Below are positions 28,331 through 37,778 of a stretch of DNA of 64,000 nucleotides, one piece after another (within the stretch, counting starts at the first letter, position 1; each line of letters starts with the position of its first letter). The stretch is taken from contig JTDA01000001.1 in NCBI GenBank assembly GCA_000803105.1, positions 62,001 to 126,000 of the forward strand, read 5' to 3'. The notes beneath the pieces were generated by a model, which had not been told where the DNA came from, did not search any database, and was given only the letters and a program-made list of their open reading frames with translations. Made by a program: the position numbers and the translations under genes. The stretch comes from Coprobacter secundus (GTDB lineage Bacteria > Bacteroidota > Bacteroidia > Bacteroidales > Coprobacteraceae).

Positions 28331-31150
28331 TCAAAACTGAATATTTGCTCCCAAACTAATCGTTCTTACTGCCGGATACCCTCCAATCCGTTCCGAATCG
28401 TATCCTTTAACTGCATCTATTGCAAACAGATTGGTTCCATTCACAAAAATTCTCAAATCGGCTTTTGCTGCCGGAATAATATTTTTGAAACTGTATCCAA
28501 GCTCTACATCTCTCAACTTCAAAAAATTACCATTACACATCCAGAAAGTAGATGTTCTATAATTATTCTGCTCATTCGTAAGAGTCAATCGAGGATAGGT
28601 CGCCATATGTGCAGTTTCTTCCGAAGTCCATCTCCCCAAAGCATACTCAGAGATAGGACCATTATTCTGAAACGCCTTATAATAACTTGCATCCAGATAT
28701 ACCGTTCTATTCAAAGCTGCATGAAAAAACGCCGAAAAATCAAAGTTTTTATAAGTAAAGCCTAAATTCAATCCCAATGTAATTTCCGGAGTTTCGGTAT
28801 AGCCGAAAGGATAACTATCGTTATTATCAATAACTCCATCCCCATTCCAATCTTTATACTTCAAATCACCGGGAAGCACATCTTTCCAAGTCGGTTTTGC
28901 AACGTCCGGATTATCAATATCTGCTTGTGTATAATATCCCAAAGCTTCCAGATAATAAGGCTGGTCTATACGATGTCCTGTCTTGTATAAATGGCTATTA
29001 TTTTCTGCTTTAATCTCTTCAGACATATACAATATCTTATTTTTAGCTGTCCAGACATCTGCTTTTACATAATAGTTAAAATCTTTTCCTACATGGTCAC
29101 TATACATCACAGAAGCCTCAACCCCTTGATTCTTGGTCTTTCCAATATTCAGATAAGGCAACTCAGCTCCTATATAAGAAGGTATCGTACGACTGGGCAA
29201 GCACAATATATCTGTACGGCGATTATGGAAATAATCAAAAGTCAAATTCAATTTTCCCCATAAGTTTGCTTCAACTCCAACATTGAATTTCTTATCTTTC
29301 TCCCAAGTAATGTCCGGATTGGCCAATCTCAATTGACGAAGACCATATAAATAACTATTCGATGTCCCGATATTATACCCATCTTTCTCCCCATATTCTT
29401 GGTCATACATAAAGCGAGTATCACCATTGAGTTTATCGTTTCCGGTCAGCCCATAAGATGCCCGAAGTTTCAAAAATTTAACGACATCGTTTTTCTTCAA
29501 AAAATCTTCTTCCGAAATGATCCAGCCTACAGAACCTGCCGGGAAAAATCCTGCACGATGCCCTTTAGCAAAAGTTTCTGTTGCCTGTAATCCCATAGAG
29601 AATTCCCCTATATATTTCTTGGCATATGTATATGTAAATCGAGCCCCCATACCTACATGGACAAACGGTTGTTGTTTTCCATACGCTTCATTTTCATAAG
29701 AATACATCAGTAAAGCATCGATATCGTGTACATCAAATGAACCGCTATAGTTCAAAGATCCCTGGAGTGTCGTATTTCTCCACTGGTCAGATAACGAGTC
29801 ATCAATCGTCAACGACTCTTTTTTACCAAATGGTTCCGAATACTGATATTTCCCTTCTGCATCTTTACCCGTCAATGCATAATATTCATAATTGGCATAA
29901 CGGTTAGAATATCCCAAATAATAACTGTTGAATGCTATCGCACCGGAAATACTCAACCCAGGAAGCAACATATCTAATTTCTCCGTCAGTTTCAATGCTG
30001 AATTTATATTCCTTGAGTTCTGTCTCCAATACCCCCGCTCAGCGATATTCGCTAACGGATTCGACCAGTTACTGCTACCACCCCACGAATTATTCGGATT
30101 TCGAACAGGGAAAGAGTTAGGAGGTAAAGATTGTATCCGGTTAAAGAGGTCATCTGTATTTTTACCGGCATCTGTTCCTCCCGGAGTTATCTTATCCTCT
30201 ATTGCTATACCTAATGTAATATGTGCTGAAAGATTCTTAGAGATATTCACATCCATATTGGAGCGGACATTATAACGGTTATAACGTTGATTACTAGTTT
30301 TATCAGATAAGTCCTCTGTCCGTTTCATAAGTCCGGAATTGCCTAAATAGTTCAATAGTACAAAATATTTCACAACATCATTCCCACCTTGAAAATTCAG
30401 CCCGACTTTATACATTTCGGCTGTTTTCCTCAATGTCTCATCATACCAGTCTACATCCGGATACAAATACTTATCAGTGCCATTTTTATAAGCATCCAAA
30501 GCTTCTGGTCCATAATACTGGGCACCTCCATTTACATATCCATAAGCTTCATTATACAAATTAGCATAATCATACGAGTTCAAGAATTTCGGCATTTTCG
30601 TAGGCTGCTGAAACCCGACCTGAGCTGTGAAATTAATCTTCAAAGGAGAATTTGTCCCTCTTTTCGTATTTATCAACAAAACACCATTGGCACCTCTCAA
30701 CCCGTAAATTGCGGTTGCCGAAGCATCCTTTAACAGTGTAACAGATTCTATCTCCTCTGGCATCAGTTGAGACAATAACGTCCGCAGATACCCATCAGCA
30801 TCGGTATATTGAGTTACAAAACCATCGATAACAATCAAAGGCTCCTTCAATCCCTGAAATGTACCCATACCTCTTATAAACAGACTATTATCAATAACAC
30901 CGGGCTCATCCGAACCTTGTCCTACAGTAAGCCCCGGCAATCTGCCGGCCAAGGAGTTAAGCAGGTTCGGTGTAAATGATTTTGACAACTCATCTCCCCG
31001 AACCGAAGAGATAGCACTACTTACTTTGTATTCGTCCTGCACATCATACCCGATATGAGTTTTTACAGACAAGCTGTCCCCTGCCGCTGACATAGATACA
31101 GGAATGGCGAGGAAAACAAAACTCGTTATATATTTAAATATTGAATTCAT
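28331..31150 (-). CDS. SusC-like transporter lacking the N-terminal extension domain
   Basis: A 939-residue TonB-dependent transporter. After the signal peptide (ending near MSAAG) it runs almost directly into the plug domain (DVQDEYKVSSAISSVRGDELS), with no carboxypeptidase-regulatory-like domain and no canonical DEVVVVGYG TonB box. The closest match is the weak sequence THIGYDVQDEY near residues 31-41. Plug motifs (VTLLKDASATAIYGLRGANGV) and the barrel ending AVRTISLGANIQF are intact. The 35-base gap upstream leaves no room for a lost domain, so this is a real architectural variant rather than a misplaced start. Partner SusD is 26566-28314. Confidence 0.95.
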   Translation of the reverse strand: MNSIFKYITSFVFLAIPVSMSAAGDSLSVKTHIGYDVQDEYKVSSAISSVRGDELSKSFTPNLLNSLAGRLPGLTVGQGSDEPGVIDNSLFIRGMGTFQGLKEPLIVIDGFVTQYTDADGYLRTLLSQLMPEEIESVTLLKDASATAIYGLRGANGVLLINTKRGTNSPLKINFTAQVGFQQPTKMPKFLNSYDYANLYNEAYGYVNGGAQYYGPEALDAYKNGTDKYLYPDVDWYDETLRKTAEMYKVGLNFQGGNDVVKYFVLLNYLGNSGLMKRTEDLSDKTSNQRYNRYNVRSNMDVNISKNLSAHITLGIAIEDKITPGGTDAGKNTDDLFNRIQSLPPNSFPVRNPNNSWGGSSNWSNPLANIAERGYWRQNSRNINSALKLTEKLDMLLPGLSISGAIAFNSYYLGYSNRYANYEYYALTGKDAEGKYQYSEPFGKKESLTIDDSLSDQWRNTTLQGSLNYSGSFDVHDIDALLMYSYENEAYGKQQPFVHVGMGARFTYTYAKKYIGEFSMGLQATETFAKGHRAGFFPAGSVGWIISEEDFLKKNDVVKFLKLRASYGLTGNDKLNGDTRFMYDQEYGEKDGYNIGTSNSYLYGLRQLRLANPDITWEKDKKFNVGVEANLWGKLNLTFDYFHNRRTDILCLPSRTIPSYIGAELPYLNIGKTKNQGVEASVMYSDHVGKDFNYYVKADVWTAKNKILYMSEEIKAENNSHLYKTGHRIDQPYYLEALGYYTQADIDNPDVAKPTWKDVLPGDLKYKDWNGDGVIDNNDSYPFGYTETPEITLGLNLGFTYKNFDFSAFFHAALNRTVYLDASYYKAFQNNGPISEYALGRWTSEETAHMATYPRLTLTNEQNNYRTSTFWMCNGNFLKLRDVELGYSFKNIIPAAKADLRIFVNGTNLFAIDAVKGYDSERIGGYPAVRTISLGANIQF

Positions 31151-31185
31151 AATATTTATTTAAAAGTTTAAGAAACGCACTTACA

Positions 31186-32937
31186 TCAATATCCCGGATT
31201 TTGTATCAAATATCCTTTATCCATTTCTCCAGTAGAAAACGGGTGTCTGTACATTTTTTTAGTAAATGTCCTCACTTCAAAAACATATGGTTCATAACGG
31301 CATTCTTTAGAGCCGTCAATTTTATAAATTTTAATACCATACATATTTCCTCTCATAACACCATCTTGTTCGCATATTTCCCAACGTCTTGTATCATACA
31401 ACCGGTGGCCTTCCATGCATAATTCGATAGCTCTCTCGTTCCGAACCCTTTCCCGGAATTCACTTTGGGATAAATTACGAGGCAACTTAGGCATACCTAC
31501 CCGTCCTCTAATCTCATCAACAGCATCGTATGCCTCTTCTGGCGGAACATCATAATACTCATTCAAGGCCTCGGCATAACTCAAATAAAATTCTGCCAAC
31601 CTGAAAATACACCCTTTAGGCTCTACCCGTACATTGTCTCGCCGACTAACAGCCAAAGGTACCGGCTTATGCATATACTGCCCAGTTATACATTTGTCAT
31701 TACCGGTCTCAGACAAATCCATCGAGAGATTATCCGTCGTATTCCAAGGCCGACCGTGATAAGTTGCTGTCTGTCTGAAACGGGGATCCAATTCTTCGTA
31801 TTTCGCCATCAAATCATCACCACCATCCATATTCCAAGTCTGAGGTGTACCATTCTTCGTCTCATATTTCATAACAAAATTGAATGTCATACATAGGCCT
31901 CCACCCGAGCCTCCTACAACACTCGGTATTTGACCATTCCATGGGAAATGTCCTGTACCCACTTTACCCCGACACTGGTCAGCAAGTATCACTTCTTCAT
32001 TGTCTGGCTGATCCCAAATATATAAATACGATATATCTTCTCCCGTAGCATCATCTTTCTTGTTTTTTACAAGTTTTACTCCTGTTCTGGCAGCCTCATC
32101 GAGAACATCCTTCGCCGCATCGGCTGCCTCTTTCCATCTCTCTTTATCATAATCACCTAAAATAATCAGGTCATTATTGGTACCAAAATTCAAATACGGT
32201 TTGGCTGTATTGAATGTCGGACTTGCAGCATATAATAAAGTTCTGGCTTTCAAACACATTGCCGCCAAGTTAGTCAGACGTCCCCTTTCCGAAGTACTCA
32301 ACTCATTCGGTTTCGGCAAAAGAGATATGGCTTCTTTACAATCATCCAAAATAAACTGAACGACTTCTTTTACCGTACTTCTTGGAATTTTAAGGTTACC
32401 TCCTATATCCACTCTTTCTCGAAGAATAGGTACACCACCGTATTTACGTAATAATTCAAAATAATTAAGAGCTCTGATACAATAGCCTTCACCTTTGACC
32501 CTTCTTTTAAAAGCAGGATCATCGAATGGAGCATTATCGATACGCTCTATGATGGTATTTGCTCTACGAATTGCTTTCCAATGAGTTGTAAAACGAAGGT
32601 CACCAGTATTACTCGGACTCATTCCACCTGCATTCCATGGGGCCTGGCACCAATACCACCCCTGAGTTATCTCGGCTTCATCAGTTGCCGCACCCCAACC
32701 AATATCACTTCTATCATGATCATTCCAATAAGGAAAATCACTCTTTACTCCCATAAAATAAGTTCCCGCAACAAAATAGTCTACTTGGACAGGAGAAGAA
32801 AAAATAGTGTCTTCTGTCACATCTACTCCGGGAGGTTTTTCCAGATAATCATCACACGACAAACTTATCGAACTTAACAGTATACTTAAAAATACGACTG
32901 TGATTTTATATGACAAATTTTTCATCTTAGTATTCAT
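31186..32937 (-). CDS. SusD-like surface glycan-binding lipoprotein (first of the tandem pair)
   Basis: A 583-residue RagB/SusD-family lipoprotein; lipobox Cys28 counted from the first Met (SSISLSCDDYLEKPPG). Another in-frame ATG at codon 5 is an equally good start. The first ATG overlaps the stop codon of the preceding SusC gene (TAATG at 32935-32939), so translation is likely coupled. Typical features are GYCIRALNYFELLRKYGGVPIL, RVRNERAIELCMEGHRLYDTRRWE and the C-terminal HPFSTGEMDKGYLIQNPGY. Confidence 0.97.
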   Translation of the reverse strand: MNTKMKNLSYKITVVFLSILLSSISLSCDDYLEKPPGVDVTEDTIFSSPVQVDYFVAGTYFMGVKSDFPYWNDHDRSDIGWGAATDEAEITQGWYWCQAPWNAGGMSPSNTGDLRFTTHWKAIRRANTIIERIDNAPFDDPAFKRRVKGEGYCIRALNYFELLRKYGGVPILRERVDIGGNLKIPRSTVKEVVQFILDDCKEAISLLPKPNELSTSERGRLTNLAAMCLKARTLLYAASPTFNTAKPYLNFGTNNDLIILGDYDKERWKEAADAAKDVLDEAARTGVKLVKNKKDDATGEDISYLYIWDQPDNEEVILADQCRGKVGTGHFPWNGQIPSVVGGSGGGLCMTFNFVMKYETKNGTPQTWNMDGGDDLMAKYEELDPRFRQTATYHGRPWNTTDNLSMDLSETGNDKCITGQYMHKPVPLAVSRRDNVRVEPKGCIFRLAEFYLSYAEALNEYYDVPPEEAYDAVDEIRGRVGMPKLPRNLSQSEFRERVRNERAIELCMEGHRLYDTRRWEICEQDGVMRGNMYGIKIYKIDGSKECRYEPYVFEVRTFTKKMYRHPFSTGEMDKGYLIQNPGY

Positions 32938-35900
32938 TAAAAATTGATATTGATTCCCATGTTAACCGTTCTTACCAAAGGATATGGTTCATAACCATTA
33001 TCATCATATGAAGGAACTTCCGGGTCTTCTCCTTTCCATAAACCACTCCAAGTAAGAAGATTGGTTCCATTCACATATATACGAGCCGATTCGATACGTA
33101 GCTTTCTCAATATACCATCTCTGAAAGTATACCCCAATTCGACATTCTTTAAGCGTAAATATTTCGAATCACGTATCCACAAAGTAGAATTTTGGTAGTT
33201 GTGCATCTGAGACTTATCAGCAGATACATGGGGAAATGTTATTTTCTCTCCATTTTCATACTTCTCTTGAGTCCAGCTCCAATCTTTCAAGAAATCCAAG
33301 GCTGAACCATCTTGTTGCCATCCCTGATAAAATTTCTTCGATGCTTTCTTCGATGCATGTGCAGCTCCTTGGAATAAAACAGAAAAGTCAAAATTTTTAT
33401 AGCTACCGCCTAATGAGAAACCATAAGATATTTCAGGGAAAGGAGTATATCCGATAGGTACCATATCATTGTTATTGATAATACCATCCCCATTCACATC
33501 CTTATATTTCACATCTCCCGGCTGTAACTTGTTATTGTTCCACATAGAAGCAGGACGGTTCGGGTCATTTACCTCTTCCCATGTATTATAAAAACCTTCG
33601 GCGATAAGTCCGAAATATTGTTCAAAAGGCTTACCGGTACGTTGCATATAGGGATAGGCTCTCTCTACTTCGTCCATTTCTATAATTCTATTACGGGCAA
33701 ATGTAAATAAACCTTTCACCCAATAATTAAATTTACCGACATGGTCATAATATGATATTTCACCGTCAAACCCATAATTTTCCATTTTTCCTAAATTATA
33801 TGCCGGAAGGTCTGCACCTACAATCACAGGTACACTTCCCCGGTTTGCCAAAATATTATCTCTTCTTTCTTTAAAGAAATCTCCCGTAAATTTTATCCGG
33901 CTATCCCAAAAATGAATATCGGCACCTATATTCATTTTTTTTGCTCTTTCCCAAGTCAAATCAGGATTTCCCAATTTACCCTCAGAAGCTGTCATATCCC
34001 ATTTCTTATAATCTTGGCCCAATGTTCCAAAGAAATAAGCATTATTACTTGCAATAGCATTACCGTTATTATCCGACGTATTGTATGTATATGTCGTAGG
34101 CAAATATAGGAACCGCTGCCCCCCAATCTTGTCGTTTCCAACTTCTCCATACGAGCCTCTAATTTTCACAAAACTTACAGCCTTATTTTCCGGGAAGAAA
34201 CTTTCTTCACTCAAGACCCAGCCTAAAGAGTAAGCCGGGAAAAAACCGAACCTATGTCCCTCGGCAAAATTCTCCGTTCCGTTATAACCGGCATTGAACT
34301 CAGCCAAATATCTGTTTTTATAAGAGTACGTCACACGTCCTACCAATCCGGTATAAGCACTCGGAATCTTATATAACAAATTCGGGTTATAATCTTTGGT
34401 CTGATTATACAATAACAATGCACCTACCGAATGGTCACCAAACTGTCCGGCATAATTAATACCTGCCTCAAAATAATTGCGGCTTCTCTGACTGAAAGAC
34501 TCGGTCAGATTATAAGGTGAAGGTGTCCCCTGCGGCAAAAAGCTGGGAGAACCATCCGGTTTTTTTACAGCCTTATAAGTCTGTACTTCTTTATAATACC
34601 GAGTTCTATGCCAATTCCATTGTTGGTAAGATATCATAGCATGCACACTCAAACCTTTTACTAAGAATCCAAGGTCGTAAGTCGGTTTCACTGAAACATT
34701 CAATTGGTTTGAATAAATTTTCAAAGCTCCACTATTAATCATCAAACGGGTAACCGGATTTCTGGAATAATTATACCGTCCGTCCAAATTCTCGATCACT
34801 TTACCATCTACTATACCAGGTCCTGACGTAGGTGGATGTGAGAATGCGTATGAAAGGATTACTCCGGTATCTTCATCGGGACGATGATTAAATTCCATCT
34901 GGTCAGAAACATTCAAGGTAACATTGAGTCTCTTTGTTACCTTAAAGTCAAAATTCGTACGGAAATTATATCGTTCATAACGAACCTGAGCATTATAATC
35001 CGGAACCAAATTCGTATTATTGTACATACCTCCCTGCGTAAATATACCCAAAGAAGCAAAATATTTTACCCTTTCTGTACCTCCCCTTAAGTTGATATTA
35101 TGCTGAGTCTGCAAACTCATTTTCTTAAATAGCATATCTACCCAATTGGTATTCGGATAAAATATCGGGTCCGAATTATCTTTGAATTTTTGTATCTCCT
35201 CCGGAGTGAACACCGGGTCATAGTTTCCAGTCAAATAACCATCATATTTACGAGTATTATTTAGTTGTACTGCCCAGTTATAAGCATCCATCGGTTCACG
35301 TAAGTTCGTAAACGAATTCATGGCAAAATTGGTAGATACACTTAATTTCGGTTTCTCTACCAATCCCCGTTTTGTAGTTATCAAGATTACCCCGTTTGCA
35401 CCACGTACACCATATACTGCTGTAGCCGAAGCATCTTTAAGTATCGCTACATTTTCAATTTCATTCGGGTCTATATTGTTATAATTTGCCACTTCCACAC
35501 CATCAACCATAACCAGCGGATTTTGCAAATCACTGTCATAAGAACCGGCAAAAGAACCGATACCCCGAATACGGATGATAGACTGGTCATTACCCGGTTC
35601 CCCTGATTTTTGTACCGCTGTAAGACCCGGTAAACGTCCAACGAGCGCATTACTGATATTCGCTTGTGAGGATTGTACCAAATCTTTCGTATTTACCGAA
35701 GATATAGCTCCCGTTACGGTTTCTTTCTTTTGTACACCATAACCGACCACTACGACTTCATCCACCATTTGAGCATCCTCAGACATAGTAATGGTAAGAG
35801 GTTTCAGTTCCTTGACTTTATAAGCTACCTTGGTATATCCCAAATAGGTAAACTCAAGAGTTTCGCCCACTGCCGCCTGAATCGAGAACTTCCCATCAAT

Positions 35901-36140
35901 ATCTGTCACTGTACCTCGCGTGGTTCCTTTAACAACTACCGAAGCACCAATCAGAGGTTCCCCTTTTGAGTCAACAACTTTACCTGTCAGAGGTTTCGGT
36001 GCAGAAGATACGACTTCTGAAATTTCCGCTCGTAAAGGTGTCACTGAAATGAGCAAAAATATCAGGCATACATTCAGGACCTTCTGTAAAAAGAATCCTA
36101 CATCAAAACATTTAATTTTAAAATTGGTGTGTTCTTCCAT
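32937..36140 (-). CDS. SusC-like TonB-dependent glycan transporter (first of the tandem pair)
   Basis: A 1067-residue SusC/RagA-family transporter with a long signal region (about 1-38), a carboxypeptidase-regulatory-like extension (LTGKVVDSKGEPLIGASVVV onward, about 50-125), a canonical TonB box (MVDEVVVVGYG), plug motifs (NVAILKDASATAVYGVRGANG) and a full barrel ending LVRTVNMGININF. It follows the GH28 gene by 69 bases and overlaps its SusD partner by one base. Unlike the second SusC of the array, it keeps the extension domain. Confidence 0.98.
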   Translation of the reverse strand: MEEHTNFKIKCFDVGFFLQKVLNVCLIFLLISVTPLRAEISEVVSSAPKPLTGKVVDSKGEPLIGASVVVKGTTRGTVTDIDGKFSIQAAVGETLEFTYLGYTKVAYKVKELKPLTITMSEDAQMVDEVVVVGYGVQKKETVTGAISSVNTKDLVQSSQANISNALVGRLPGLTAVQKSGEPGNDQSIIRIRGIGSFAGSYDSDLQNPLVMVDGVEVANYNNIDPNEIENVAILKDASATAVYGVRGANGVILITTKRGLVEKPKLSVSTNFAMNSFTNLREPMDAYNWAVQLNNTRKYDGYLTGNYDPVFTPEEIQKFKDNSDPIFYPNTNWVDMLFKKMSLQTQHNINLRGGTERVKYFASLGIFTQGGMYNNTNLVPDYNAQVRYERYNFRTNFDFKVTKRLNVTLNVSDQMEFNHRPDEDTGVILSYAFSHPPTSGPGIVDGKVIENLDGRYNYSRNPVTRLMINSGALKIYSNQLNVSVKPTYDLGFLVKGLSVHAMISYQQWNWHRTRYYKEVQTYKAVKKPDGSPSFLPQGTPSPYNLTESFSQRSRNYFEAGINYAGQFGDHSVGALLLYNQTKDYNPNLLYKIPSAYTGLVGRVTYSYKNRYLAEFNAGYNGTENFAEGHRFGFFPAYSLGWVLSEESFFPENKAVSFVKIRGSYGEVGNDKIGGQRFLYLPTTYTYNTSDNNGNAIASNNAYFFGTLGQDYKKWDMTASEGKLGNPDLTWERAKKMNIGADIHFWDSRIKFTGDFFKERRDNILANRGSVPVIVGADLPAYNLGKMENYGFDGEISYYDHVGKFNYWVKGLFTFARNRIIEMDEVERAYPYMQRTGKPFEQYFGLIAEGFYNTWEEVNDPNRPASMWNNNKLQPGDVKYKDVNGDGIINNNDMVPIGYTPFPEISYGFSLGGSYKNFDFSVLFQGAAHASKKASKKFYQGWQQDGSALDFLKDWSWTQEKYENGEKITFPHVSADKSQMHNYQNSTLWIRDSKYLRLKNVELGYTFRDGILRKLRIESARIYVNGTNLLTWSGLWKGEDPEVPSYDDNGYEPYPLVRTVNMGININF

Positions 36141-36209
36141 TTTTTTCAGATTTTTTTGTTCACACTTTTCATATATTCTCTCTATTTATTTAAATTCAAT
36201 CAACATAAA

Positions 36210-37745
36210 CTATAATCCTAAAATCTCAGATTTCTTTACTTTCTTATCATACTCAACCTTTCTTTTAATTTTATCAAAATCATTATCTCTAATATCTATT
36301 CGTTTACTATCTGCACCATTTACTTTCAAAAACAAAGGGACATTATCCGTCGCACGAAATCTCGACAACAAAATATCAGAAGAATTATCAATACGGATAA
36401 TGGGACTCTTCCCTAAAGAAACATCTGCCTGGAAATTATTTAATGATGCATTATGAACATCATCAAAAATGAATGCCGGACGATAATCAGGTTTGCGTAC
36501 ACGACATTGGATATTCTCTATAGTCAGATTTTTGACATGTCTGACATACAATCCATAAGCAGGCAATACCGGCCCGAACATCCTATTTTCAGGATATTCA
36601 CTGATTTTTTCTGGAACAACAATAGATGCATCCTTTTCATCCGCACCACCGGTATAAGTAAATGTAATATCTCTCAAAGTGACATTCTCAACATAGTGTC
36701 CGGGAATCCCTGTTATCGATGAAGTGATAAGACTTTCATTTTCTGCTACAATATTGGATATAGTAACATTCTTCAATACACCATTTCCTCTCCGATTACC
36801 TAAACGGATAAATATAGGGGTCTGGATATCCTGCATCGAAATATTATTGATCACAACCCGGTCCATTATCCCTCCGTCAACTACTTCAAGAGCTATTCCC
36901 GAAATGACAGTCGTATCTGCTGAAATGCCTCTCAGCATTTTGGACCATGTGCGAATATTATTTTCCGAAGCTTTTCGTATCACACAGTTGCTGACACTGA
37001 TATTCCGAAAAGCATTAAAGGAACCTGTACCAAATTTTATTCCGTTACAATTAGACGAAATGACACAGTTTGATACCGTAACATGCTCTACATCGAAACC
37101 GGGAGCATCCGTCTTAAAGCATATTCCATCATCATCACAATCGATAATACAATCCGATATCACCACATTGCGACTATTAATATCAATCCCATCGCAATTA
37201 TGATTTCCATGAGAGTATATCTTTATACTGTTGATACGAATACCATCTGAATTAGAACAGCGCAATGTCCATGAAGCAGAATTATACAAAAACACATCTT
37301 TTACTTGTACATTCTGGCAACGCTCAAATAAGATGACATGGGGCCTGCGTCCTTTATCATCTCCAAATTGGAAGTTCTGGTGATTTCCCTGACCGTCAAT
37401 ACAGCCTTCACCACGAACAGAAGCATTTCTGATGTTCTCACCTACAACCACAGCCTTTCCCTGATAAGCTTTAGGGTCTGTAACACCCTTAAGTATACTC
37501 CCTCCATGCAAATAGAGATGAACATTACTTTTCAAAAAAATTGTCGATGTTAAATAAGTACCGGACGGTATATGTACAGTACCTCCACCTGTCAAGGCAC
37601 AACTGTCTATCGCAGCTTGGATTGCCTTGGTATTATCAGCGGAATTTTGATGGGCACCAAAGTCCAAAATTGAGGTGTCCGCACCTTGCATCCCGACTCC
37701 CCACAAGCACAATAGGCTCATTAGTAATACTTTCTTCATTTGCAA
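36210..37745 (-). CDS. GH28 polygalacturonase-family enzyme
   Basis: A 511-residue secreted right-handed beta-helix enzyme expected to cut alpha-linked galacturonic acid in pectin or rhamnogalacturonan. A signal peptide (ending near MQGA) precedes AIQAAIDSCALTGGGTVHIP, a family hallmark. Active-site motifs are N-C-D (183-185) in place of NTD and the Asp pair in DCDDDG (204-206). At the position of the usual G-H-G there is SNCNGIKFGTGS (231-242), so the His is absent, as in some exo-acting or rhamnogalacturonan-type GH28 members. It sits between the acetylesterase (33 bases upstream) and SusC (69 bases downstream). The precise bond cut cannot be assigned. Confidence 0.88.
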   Translation of the reverse strand: MQMKKVLLMSLLCLWGVGMQGADTSILDFGAHQNSADNTKAIQAAIDSCALTGGGTVHIPSGTYLTSTIFLKSNVHLYLHGGSILKGVTDPKAYQGKAVVVGENIRNASVRGEGCIDGQGNHQNFQFGDDKGRRPHVILFERCQNVQVKDVFLYNSASWTLRCSNSDGIRINSIKIYSHGNHNCDGIDINSRNVVISDCIIDCDDDGICFKTDAPGFDVEHVTVSNCVISSNCNGIKFGTGSFNAFRNISVSNCVIRKASENNIRTWSKMLRGISADTTVISGIALEVVDGGIMDRVVINNISMQDIQTPIFIRLGNRRGNGVLKNVTISNIVAENESLITSSITGIPGHYVENVTLRDITFTYTGGADEKDASIVVPEKISEYPENRMFGPVLPAYGLYVRHVKNLTIENIQCRVRKPDYRPAFIFDDVHNASLNNFQADVSLGKSPIIRIDNSSDILLSRFRATDNVPLFLKVNGADSKRIDIRDNDFDKIKRKVEYDKKVKKSEILGL

Positions 37746-37778
37746 ATTATTCTAAGTTATTATTATTGTTTTTACGAC

